Assembly: GCA_039105265.1 (NCBI GenBank)
Contig: JAPFFF010000030.1
Location: forward strand, 1 to 64,000
Length of the DNA: 64,000 nt
Direction: 5' to 3'
Source of the DNA: Tritrichomonas musculus
Taxonomy: Eukaryota; Parabasalia; Tritrichomonadida; Tritrichomonadidae
Position numbers and translations under genes: made by a program. Positions 26,212 through 34,661 of this stretch are shown here, piece by piece; positions within the stretch are counted from its first letter, which is position 1, and the number at the start of each line of letters is the position of its first letter. The notes under the pieces are model-generated. The model did no database searches and had not been told where the DNA came from. It saw nothing but the letters and a program-made list of their open reading frames with translations.

Positions 26212-29200
26212 ATGAGTTCTCGTTATTACTATCAAAAAGATACCAAATCATTTGTTATTGAACAAATCAGGTATATCAATAATGAACTTCAATTAAAACC
26301 TCGCTTATCAACATCTAAACCTTCTGACTATGATGTTAAACATTTCAAGTCAATCTTAGAAAACTATCTAACTTCATTCGGTTTTAGAGAACATGAAGGT
26401 GATAGAATCAATGACATATCAATATTAGATTTCGTTAATAGAATGAAAAGAGAAGCAGAAGAACAAGAAGAAGAGGAGGAAGAGGAACAATTTGAAGAAG
26501 AAGAACAAGATGATGAACAAAAACTAAAACAAAAACAAATCGAGGACAATATTAAAATAGCTCATGATGCACTCAACAAAGCCCTTCAATTAATTAAATC
26601 TGAAAATATATTATTGAGACCATTACCACCAAAGACAAACAAACAGCCTCAACGATATGAAGACATTCGATTTAACAATGAAAATGCTGAATTAATTGAA
26701 TATCTCAAAAAGTTTGGCTATAAAGGTGTTCATTCAAAACATGACTCATATTTCATAATCAATGAACCTGAGAACTTTGATGAAGCAGTTGAAGCATGCA
26801 GTCATTTCATTGACCAATTCCCAAATGATAGTGAAAAGGTTGAACGATTAGATGAAGACAAAAAAGAACCGATTAAAATATATTACAAAAACGGTGTTTC
26901 ATCAATTGAAGACATCAATGAATATTTAACTGAAACAGTATTTAAACAAGAAGTGAAACCGTTCAAAATATATTTTCAATTGACTGGTATATTTGAGATA
27001 CCACCAAAGAATGAAAGTGAAAGATATACATATGAGGCAAGTGATATCAAATGGAAGAACTATAAAGCATCAGTACCAATAATTGTCAGAGAGAATAAAG
27101 ATATTGACAAAGTTAAACTGTATGTTGAATCAAAAATACATGAATATGAAACCACTACTTCAAACATCAAATTATGTATCGTTTGGTCTGTTTCGTTTAC
27201 AATCTCACGAGTTGTTAAGATAACAGGAAAGATTGATGAAGTTTCAGAATTGTTTGGCAAAAATAAATATATCATTATTGATAACGTTGATGATTGTTTG
27301 TGTTGGTATCGTTTCCTTGCTTGTTGTTTGTTTCCTGAACTAACAAATCAAAACAAAGATGAAAAGAAAACAAAATATAATACAGCTAACAGAACCAAAG
27401 CAGCAAAGAAAATATTATGTGAAGACCACGGAATAACTTATTCAACTAAACCTACAAAAGAAGCAAATCAAATCATCAATTCGTTCAAAGGTATCACGAT
27501 TGAAGAAATGAAGGAATCAGCCAAGAATCATAACATCAATGTCAACATCTATGAATATGACAAAGAGAAACATATTTATGATATTCAAGACCAATGGCAT
27601 AACACAGACGAATCAAACAAAACGTTTTCAGCCCTGTTGTATTCAAAGGATAAGATACTTCACATAATGTACATCATCAACGCTGAAGCATTAACAAATA
27701 TTCATATTTGTCCTCATTGTGGTTCATACATTCACAAAGGAAATAACAATATTGACAGATTCAACAGACATGTAGATAAATGTGATGGTAAATTCAAAAA
27801 GGATTTCATTCCTTCACGAGAAGCTTTGCCATATTGTCCACACATTTTAAACAATCCTGTTTATTTGTATTGTCTTTCATATGAACTTGAATGGAAGCCA
27901 ACAATTCATTATATCACTTATGATTTTGAAACAATGGAGCAAAAGATTGAAAAGAAAGTCAGTGATAAATCAGTTATCAATTCTCGATTGATTCCTTTGA
28001 GTGTTTCATCATGTGTGAAACTTGATAAAGGTTTGATAACAAAGAACTTTGATATAAGAACAAATGAATTCATAGCCAAATGGATTGACTGGTTATTCGT
28101 TGTTGGCTGTGATGTGTATGTTGATAAATTGAATCATTTGAAGAGCTTTATTAAAGATAAATCAGAAGATGAACTCAATAAAATAGATTCATCATTGAAA
28201 ACAATAACAGTGTTCGGTTTTAATTCATCACGATTTGATTCAAACTTATTCAAAGAGCAATTGATTAAAAATCATTGGTCAATCGATAGCGGAATGATTG
28301 GAACTGCTACATCATTGAAACAATTTATATTGAAATCATCAAAGTATCCTATTCGATTACGATTCATTGATGCACAAGCATTTGTTGCTGGTGGTACGCT
28401 CAAACAATTTGGAATCGATTTTGGCGGTATATCTAACAGTTCGAAAGGTGTATTTCCTTATGAAGCAATCAACAGTGATAATTATAATGAAGTGTTGTCA
28501 AAGAATGAACCATTCAAATATGAAGATTTTTACAGTTATCTCAATCAAAAGAACCCATTAACAAAAGCTGATTATGAAGAGTATTTGATTGATTCAAAGA
28601 GGTTTGCAACACGTTGGGATTACCTGTTATCATACAATGACAATGATGTTGAAATGATGATTAATCCTATTGACAACCTTATTCAAATGAATGCTGAATA
28701 TAAAGTTGATTTGATTAGCAATCTTTCGTTATCAAAGAACGCATCATGTATCAAATATGCTCTTGCTTACAAAGATTTCAACCCGAAGAATGACTATGAA
28801 ATCATCAATAAATCAAATACATTTAAACCAACAATGAAATGGTGGTCAAATAAATGTGATAACTATCGAAAACAAGACATGAAACATAACCAATCCAATC
28901 AAAATCAACGCGATATATCAAAATGTGTTAGTGAAAAGGATTTTGATGCATTCATGAAATTGTATGAATCAAATGAAACAGGTAAATGTCATTTATGTGG
29001 TGAACACTTCACATATGAAAACAAACCAACTCTTGACAGAATAGATAACAACAAAGGACATCAAATTGATAACTGTTTGTTGGCTTGCGCTGAATGTAAT
29101 CGTTTACGACAAAGAGATGATGACAAGATAACAAGAACCAAAATACAATTGAAGAAATTCTGCAAGCTCCATCACCTGCCAACACTCATAACTGATGAAA

Positions 29201-30762
29201 AAGAATACTACAATTTGAGAGAGAACATAACGGGAGGATTATCAAATGTACTTCATCGAGTGAACATTAGAGGTCAAACATTAATCAATAAACTCAAATA
29301 TGATGCCGTTAATGACAGAATCATTAGCTATGACACTTCAAACACTGTCTCTCATGTTGCTGGTATTGATTTCAATTCATTGTATCCCTCTTCATTCAGT
29401 TCAGTAAAACATTCATTCAATCCTTATCACGGAGGAATCATGTACATGCCTGGTTCATTTATAAAACGCTTTGATGTTTATGATGAACAAGGAAACAAGA
29501 ATGAAAAGGTATTCAATGCTGCAATGAATATCATTCAATCAAAGAAACGATTTGATGCAAACCCTGAGTTTATATTCAAAGCTGAAGTCAAATTGAGATG
29601 CCCAAAGAATAAAATAAACGATTTGATTAACTTTCCTCCTGTGTTTAGAAATATCAATATAATGAATGATGAGCAAACAATTGGAAGTTATATGTACAAG
29701 TACATGAAAGACAATAAACTGAATTCAACAGATAAAGAAACAAGAAAGCTGACAATGTTGCTTGATACATGCGGAACATTTATGACGTTCTCGAATTACC
29801 TTTTATGGTTTTTAATTGACCACGGACTTATAGTTGATGACATTAAGAGCTTAAGTTTATATGAAGCTCATGACGGATTCAATCAATTTGTTTGTGAGTT
29901 TATGAAGAAGCGTCAAGATATATTGTCGGGAAAGGCACACGGAAACGAAAAGTTTTACAAGATTAGCATGAACGGATCTTACGGATATGACGGTATGAAT
30001 TCAGAGAACTTTAATAAAGTCAGAATTGTTGATAAAAATAAAGCCTTTCAATTGATAGCATCCGATACATATCGTAATGGATGTAAACTGTCAAATGATT
30101 GTTATTTGATACAATCACAACCTCATTCATTCAAATGTAATACATGTCTTCAGGAATCATTTTGGACATTAGATAACGCGAAATACTGGTATTTGACTTT
30201 TCTTTATGACTTTCTATACAAATGCATTGACATGAATAAAATTCATTTTAACTCGGTCGATACAGACAGTCTGTACATGTCTATAGCTGGTGATATGGAT
30301 AAACCGATTGACCAGTTGTTTGATTACGTCATCAAAGACAAATCATTTTATGATAAACACATTTATAGCTTTATGCCAAACCCAGCAATCAATGATGTAT
30401 ATGATGAGAAAAAGATTCTCGGTTGTTGTGTTGAGAAGTTTGGAGCAAATCAAGTTGCTTTATGCGCTAAATGTTATGCCATTTGGTCAGATGACAAAAC
30501 AATTTCATTAAAGCTCAAAGGTGTTTCATTGAAGAAGAACAACATCAAATCAAGTGATTATAAAGATGTCATTGAAAAGCAATCAGTAATGAAAGGAAAG
30601 AATATAAACCTTCAATTAAATTCACAACTGATGAGTAAAATAACTGTTATCAAAAATGCTTTAACAGCGGCGCATTCAAAAATGTTGGTATTATCAAATC
30701 ATTGTTGTTGTCCTTATGTCAATGGTTTCACTGCAAAGGATTATTTCATTGAGAATCATTAA
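26212..30762 (+). CDS. Protein-primed family B DNA polymerase (1516 aa)
   Basis: Copies the linear element, with priming expected from a terminal protein. Exonuclease motifs: ITYDFETME (about 568), FGFNSSRFDSNLF (about 667), YNDNDVEMM (about 807). Polymerase motifs: GIDFNSLYPSS (A, about 1050), KISMNGSYGYDG (B, about 1249), SVDTDSLYMS (C, about 1347). Before the exonuclease there is a DDCLCWYRFLACCL segment (about 358) that could be an OTU-like domain, and a zinc-finger-like CPHCGSYIH (about 500). Between exonuclease and polymerase domains lies an HNH-like unit, CHLCGEHF...DRIDNNKGH...CAECNRLR (about 924-962). The long acidic N-terminus (residues 80-110) is low complexity. No separate terminal protein gene was identified. 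Confidence 0.93.
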   Translation: MSSRYYYQKDTKSFVIEQIRYINNELQLKPRLSTSKPSDYDVKHFKSILENYLTSFGFREHEGDRINDISILDFVNRMKREAEEQEEEEEEEQFEEEEQDDEQKLKQKQIEDNIKIAHDALNKALQLIKSENILLRPLPPKTNKQPQRYEDIRFNNENAELIEYLKKFGYKGVHSKHDSYFIINEPENFDEAVEACSHFIDQFPNDSEKVERLDEDKKEPIKIYYKNGVSSIEDINEYLTETVFKQEVKPFKIYFQLTGIFEIPPKNESERYTYEASDIKWKNYKASVPIIVRENKDIDKVKLYVESKIHEYETTTSNIKLCIVWSVSFTISRVVKITGKIDEVSELFGKNKYIIIDNVDDCLCWYRFLACCLFPELTNQNKDEKKTKYNTANRTKAAKKILCEDHGITYSTKPTKEANQIINSFKGITIEEMKESAKNHNINVNIYEYDKEKHIYDIQDQWHNTDESNKTFSALLYSKDKILHIMYIINAEALTNIHICPHCGSYIHKGNNNIDRFNRHVDKCDGKFKKDFIPSREALPYCPHILNNPVYLYCLSYELEWKPTIHYITYDFETMEQKIEKKVSDKSVINSRLIPLSVSSCVKLDKGLITKNFDIRTNEFIAKWIDWLFVVGCDVYVDKLNHLKSFIKDKSEDELNKIDSSLKTITVFGFNSSRFDSNLFKEQLIKNHWSIDSGMIGTATSLKQFILKSSKYPIRLRFIDAQAFVAGGTLKQFGIDFGGISNSSKGVFPYEAINSDNYNEVLSKNEPFKYEDFYSYLNQKNPLTKADYEEYLIDSKRFATRWDYLLSYNDNDVEMMINPIDNLIQMNAEYKVDLISNLSLSKNASCIKYALAYKDFNPKNDYEIINKSNTFKPTMKWWSNKCDNYRKQDMKHNQSNQNQRDISKCVSEKDFDAFMKLYESNETGKCHLCGEHFTYENKPTLDRIDNNKGHQIDNCLLACAECNRLRQRDDDKITRTKIQLKKFCKLHHLPTLITDEKEYYNLRENITGGLSNVLHRVNIRGQTLINKLKYDAVNDRIISYDTSNTVSHVAGIDFNSLYPSSFSSVKHSFNPYHGGIMYMPGSFIKRFDVYDEQGNKNEKVFNAAMNIIQSKKRFDANPEFIFKAEVKLRCPKNKINDLINFPPVFRNINIMNDEQTIGSYMYKYMKDNKLNSTDKETRKLTMLLDTCGTFMTFSNYLLWFLIDHGLIVDDIKSLSLYEAHDGFNQFVCEFMKKRQDILSGKAHGNEKFYKISMNGSYGYDGMNSENFNKVRIVDKNKAFQLIASDTYRNGCKLSNDCYLIQSQPHSFKCNTCLQESFWTLDNAKYWYLTFLYDFLYKCIDMNKIHFNSVDTDSLYMSIAGDMDKPIDQLFDYVIKDKSFYDKHIYSFMPNPAINDVYDEKKILGCCVEKFGANQVALCAKCYAIWSDDKTISLKLKGVSLKKNNIKSSDYKDVIEKQSVMKGKNINLQLNSQLMSKITVIKNALTAAHSKMLVLSNHCCCPYVNGFTAKDYFIENH

Positions 30763-30801
30763 ACAATTAATTTAATGATTTTATTTTAAAAAATCAATTT
30801 T

Positions 30802-30811
30802 TTTATTTTTG
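30802..30811 (+). promoter_or_regulatory. TTTATTTTTG motif before the HNH gene
   Basis: Exact copy of the recurrent motif, ending 6 nt before the ATG at 30818. See the copy at 5557-5566 for the full list of sites. Confidence 0.45.
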
Positions 30812-30817
30812 TTATAA

Positions 30818-31456
30818 ATGAGTCAACCAACTGAACAAACACAAATTGAAAATGCTGAAGCTGAATTTGAACCTTTGAAAGGTTTTGAAAGTGATTATGA
30901 AATTCAAACAACTTTCCCTTATAACATCAAGAATAAGAAAACAGGAAAAATAATAGCTGAAGGTGAATACAGACAAAATGTTTATCCGTGTGTAAACCTA
31001 AATAACAAAATATATTATAAACATATTCTTGTAGCAAAGCAATTTATTGAAAACCCTAATAATCTACCACAAGTCGACCATAAGAATAGAATCAAAACTG
31101 ATTATCATCTTGATAATTTACGATTTGTATCAAGTTCAGAGAATAATAAAAATAAATCAAATTATAAAGGTATTCAATATGAATTCATTGATGACATACC
31201 TGATGATGCAATTGTTATTGATTTCTATGAAACAAAGACAGAAAGGAAAGAATTTGAAGAAAACACGTATTATTATTACCATGATGATACTAATAATGAA
31301 GACATTTTTTATGCAAAGATTACTGATAATATTTATAAAATTCTTCATATCAATACAAATAAATCAGGCAATGAATTTATTTCAATGAACGATATAAATA
31401 ATCAAAAAGTTAGCGTATATATTAATAGATTCAAACATCAACATGATTTGATTTGA
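30818..31456 (+). CDS. NUMOD4/HNH endonuclease-like protein (212 aa)
   Basis: Paralogue of the genes at 10852, 20498 and 62218. N-terminal ESDYEIQTTFPYNIKNK, then HILVAKQFIENPNNLP, then the HNH core VDHKNRIKTDYHLDNLRFVS with N-N-x-N. Its C-terminal domain (YYYYHDDTNNEDIFYAKITD) is shared with the M1 gene beside the polymerase, so these two are closer to each other than to the capsid-adjacent paralogues. It lies between the polymerase and fiber-like genes. Confidence 0.87.
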   Translation: MSQPTEQTQIENAEAEFEPLKGFESDYEIQTTFPYNIKNKKTGKIIAEGEYRQNVYPCVNLNNKIYYKHILVAKQFIENPNNLPQVDHKNRIKTDYHLDNLRFVSSSENNKNKSNYKGIQYEFIDDIPDDAIVIDFYETKTERKEFEENTYYYYHDDTNNEDIFYAKITDNIYKILHINTNKSGNEFISMNDINNQKVSVYINRFKHQHDLI

Positions 31457-31462
31457 TTTGAT

Positions 31463-34400
31463 TTACTCTTTGAATACAGCTAATGTTCTTTCATCAATGA
31501 TACTTGTAATGATTCCAACAGTCATACGTTTTATTTTTGATGTTATCGCTGTCTCTCCTGAAAGAACTTTCAGCTTATTGTCTTCATTATCGATAAACAC
31601 CTCATCACCGATTGAATAACATGATGAATCATTAACGCGAACCATATAATCACCATGTGAACTAAATGTGATACATTTATTTTTGTCATCGATTCTGACA
31701 CATATACCGACATATTCTTTCCATGTTCCTGATGTCTTGACACTACAAATACAATCAGTTGTATCATCAGCTGTTGATGGTTTCCATTCATCACCAACAT
31801 GTTTGTAAACCTTACCTGTCATATACACTGGAGAACCTATAACGAAATCATTAACAGAGTTCATTGATGATTCAATCGGTGAGTAATGAGTGATTGTATT
31901 TGAACCGTTTGATGTAATTTTACCATTAACATGTAAATTAGAACCAATTATTGTACTTCTTCCTGTTGTAGAAACTTCATAAGAAAATATGTTTGAATTA
32001 TCAAATATTACTCTATAATAAGCTGAATTACCTTGATTATAATATTGTATTTTTGCACATTTTGCTGAATTAAGACCAATAACTATATTTGATTCACATA
32101 AATTTGGATTTTCTTGATAAACAAGTAATCCATTAGGTTCTTTACTTCCTATTTCTAATTTACTATAAAATAATACAATATTATTATAAAAAGTTGTATT
32201 TGTTGTATTCCAATTTATAAGATTTTCATTACCAACAACTCCTAAAGCTCCTGAATTATCGAAAAAGCTTAATGTTGCGGCTTCATTTTCAGTTGAACTT
32301 CTCCCAAATATTAATGAATTTGTTAATGTTGAATCTGTAGCATTCGCAGCTAATATTGACAATGTACCTGTAATAGTTGAATCACCTTCTTTTAAAACAC
32401 ATCGTTCATCACAAGAATCCAAAGATACCTGAAGAGCTTCATTAGCCATAATATTAGTTAAACACATTGATGCTTTAGCTGATAATGGTTTATCATCATT
32501 ATCCATCATTTTCTGTATGACTTCTTCTGGTAATTGTTCCTTTGGGTTCAATTGCAACTCACTATTTTTGAGAATATATTCATTTAAATCTTTATGAAGT
32601 AATAGTTTATCTTCAGGAATAACTTTAAATGCAGAGTCAATGATTACAGAACCAATAGCAGGAATTCCAGAATGCACACCGTAAAGAATTCCATTGATAT
32701 CATCCCAAGCAATCACGACATCTGGTTCTCTACTGAGATACATCATGTGCCAATTATAATTACCTGGATGATCAACGGAATCAATGCTCTTATTGATTTC
32801 ATCGGTTTTGAATATGATATCAATATCTTGAATTACTTCAGGTAAATTAGCTTGTGAAAGCATCTTACCAACCAATTTACTACCTTCACAGAATTCAATA
32901 TGAGCGGTTTGTTTAGCTTCTATATCACCAGAATCAATGATTTCATCTTTATATTCAACTGTTAATGGAATATATTTTGCAGAATATGTCAAATCGTTTT
33001 TCTTTCGATATTCACCAAGATTATTATCACATTCACTTTTCAATGCATATTTACCTTCAGCGACTGTTTTCGTTTCATACTTATCTAATTCATAAGCCAA
33101 TTCATCCTCATCAACAAACTTCTCATCAGCTTGTGCGCTTGTATAATACGCTGTTAAATCAACAGGTTCTGGTATATCACTCTTCAATGCTAATTCATCT
33201 GTTCTGTCTTCATACAAAATTGATATAATATAAACCATCGGTCCTTCACAATATGTTGTTGAATTTTCTAATAGTAATGTACCATCATACTTCCAAAACA
33301 AACTGTATTCAGTACCTTCAACATTAATGAAGTTATCACACCAATATCCTAGTGAACTAAAATTACCTGTTGTGAATACATAATCATATTCAATATCATT
33401 ATATCTAAATTTGATGAAACATTTTTCATAAACATGATGACAAATACCGTTTTCTTCTATACTTCTATCAATTTCAAGTTGAGTTAACTTTGTTATACTT
33501 AAATCATTCATTTTACGATACTCGCTTAAGTTTGTAAGCTTTGCATATTCATCAATATTAATCAAATCTATTACTTTAGTTACTGCCATAGATGATAATA
33601 TATATGATGCTTGTGCTGATAGCGGTTTATCATCATTCATCAATTTCTGTTGAACTTCTTCTGTTGGTTCTTCATTCGGATTCAATTGCAACTCACTATT
33701 TTTGAGTACTTCTGGTATATCCGTCTTCAATGCATATACATTTAATTGAGTGCTTAGGTCATCTTTGCTGACATATTTTTTATTTGTATAATCTATGGTC
33801 GGGATTGATGAGTTATCCATTATATAAAACTCTATAATATCAGTTGGAGGTGCCCAGCTACTGCTATTACTTATAAAGTGATCATAATTGTCTGAACTGG
33901 TTGCGTAATAGATACAAATTCCTTTGTAGTTTACATTTTTTGCAGTACCAGATAATTTATATTCAACACAAGCATCAGTTTCACGCGAAAACACATAATA
34001 TCCGTCAGTATAATCACTCGTTTTTTCGAAATAGATATATATGCCTAAATCACGAGCTTTAGTAAGAAATTCAGAGTCTTTTGTAAGATTATGACTGACA
34101 GTGCCTGTTTCAAATCTCAAGTTATTAAATCCATCAATTTTACTAGAATCACTGTATAAATTATCTTTCGTTAAACAGTTTCCGAGGTCATTTTTTAATT
34201 CAGCTAATTTATTTTCAACGTCGTCTGATAAAACATACTTATCTAATTCATAAGCCAATTCATCCTCATCAACAAACTTCTCATCAGCTTGTGCACTAGT
34301 ATAATACGGTGTCAAGTCAACTGGTTCTGGTATATCTGTCTTCAATGCATATCCTTTTAATGCTTCATTTATTTTTGTCGTCAATGATTCTTCATTAATC

Positions 34401-34639
34401 AAGTCATCAGGGATATCAGTTGATAAAGCATAATTGTTGATAACATAATCACGCAATCCGTTAACAGCTTCATTCAATTGTTCCTTAGTGATTCCATTTC
34501 CGTTTGGAATCCCTACGTTTCCGTTCGATGAATCGCCTTTGATAACATAATTATCGACATATCTTTTAATGTATTCGTTAATCAATCCGTCAATAGTATT
34601 TGTTTTTGTTATGTGTCCGCTCTGCTCAATCGTAAACAT
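31463..34639 (-). CDS. Fiber-like (attachment) protein (1058 aa)
   Basis: N-terminal MFTIEQSGHITKTNTIDGLI matches the M1 fiber and may anchor it. The shaft has repeated blocks such as ALKTDIPEPVDLT and YYTSAQADEKFVDEDELAYE (near residues 110 and 500) and LKNSELQLNP (several times). The C-terminal 290 residues are nearly the same as in M1: NSLIFGRSSTENEAATLSFF and following, then a terminal domain ending SYSIGDEVF-like sequence and AVFKE. Only this end segment is nearly identical at DNA level (about 31870-32315). Host-receptor binding is inferred. Confidence 0.78.
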   Translation of the reverse strand: MFTIEQSGHITKTNTIDGLINEYIKRYVDNYVIKGDSSNGNVGIPNGNGITKEQLNEAVNGLRDYVINNYALSTDIPDDLINEESLTTKINEALKGYALKTDIPEPVDLTPYYTSAQADEKFVDEDELAYELDKYVLSDDVENKLAELKNDLGNCLTKDNLYSDSSKIDGFNNLRFETGTVSHNLTKDSEFLTKARDLGIYIYFEKTSDYTDGYYVFSRETDACVEYKLSGTAKNVNYKGICIYYATSSDNYDHFISNSSSWAPPTDIIEFYIMDNSSIPTIDYTNKKYVSKDDLSTQLNVYALKTDIPEVLKNSELQLNPNEEPTEEVQQKLMNDDKPLSAQASYILSSMAVTKVIDLINIDEYAKLTNLSEYRKMNDLSITKLTQLEIDRSIEENGICHHVYEKCFIKFRYNDIEYDYVFTTGNFSSLGYWCDNFINVEGTEYSLFWKYDGTLLLENSTTYCEGPMVYIISILYEDRTDELALKSDIPEPVDLTAYYTSAQADEKFVDEDELAYELDKYETKTVAEGKYALKSECDNNLGEYRKKNDLTYSAKYIPLTVEYKDEIIDSGDIEAKQTAHIEFCEGSKLVGKMLSQANLPEVIQDIDIIFKTDEINKSIDSVDHPGNYNWHMMYLSREPDVVIAWDDINGILYGVHSGIPAIGSVIIDSAFKVIPEDKLLLHKDLNEYILKNSELQLNPKEQLPEEVIQKMMDNDDKPLSAKASMCLTNIMANEALQVSLDSCDERCVLKEGDSTITGTLSILAANATDSTLTNSLIFGRSSTENEAATLSFFDNSGALGVVGNENLINWNTTNTTFYNNIVLFYSKLEIGSKEPNGLLVYQENPNLCESNIVIGLNSAKCAKIQYYNQGNSAYYRVIFDNSNIFSYEVSTTGRSTIIGSNLHVNGKITSNGSNTITHYSPIESSMNSVNDFVIGSPVYMTGKVYKHVGDEWKPSTADDTTDCICSVKTSGTWKEYVGICVRIDDKNKCITFSSHGDYMVRVNDSSCYSIGDEVFIDNEDNKLKVLSGETAITSKIKRMTVGIITSIIDERTLAVFKE

Positions 34640-34661
34640 TCAATTTATTAGAAACTAAACA

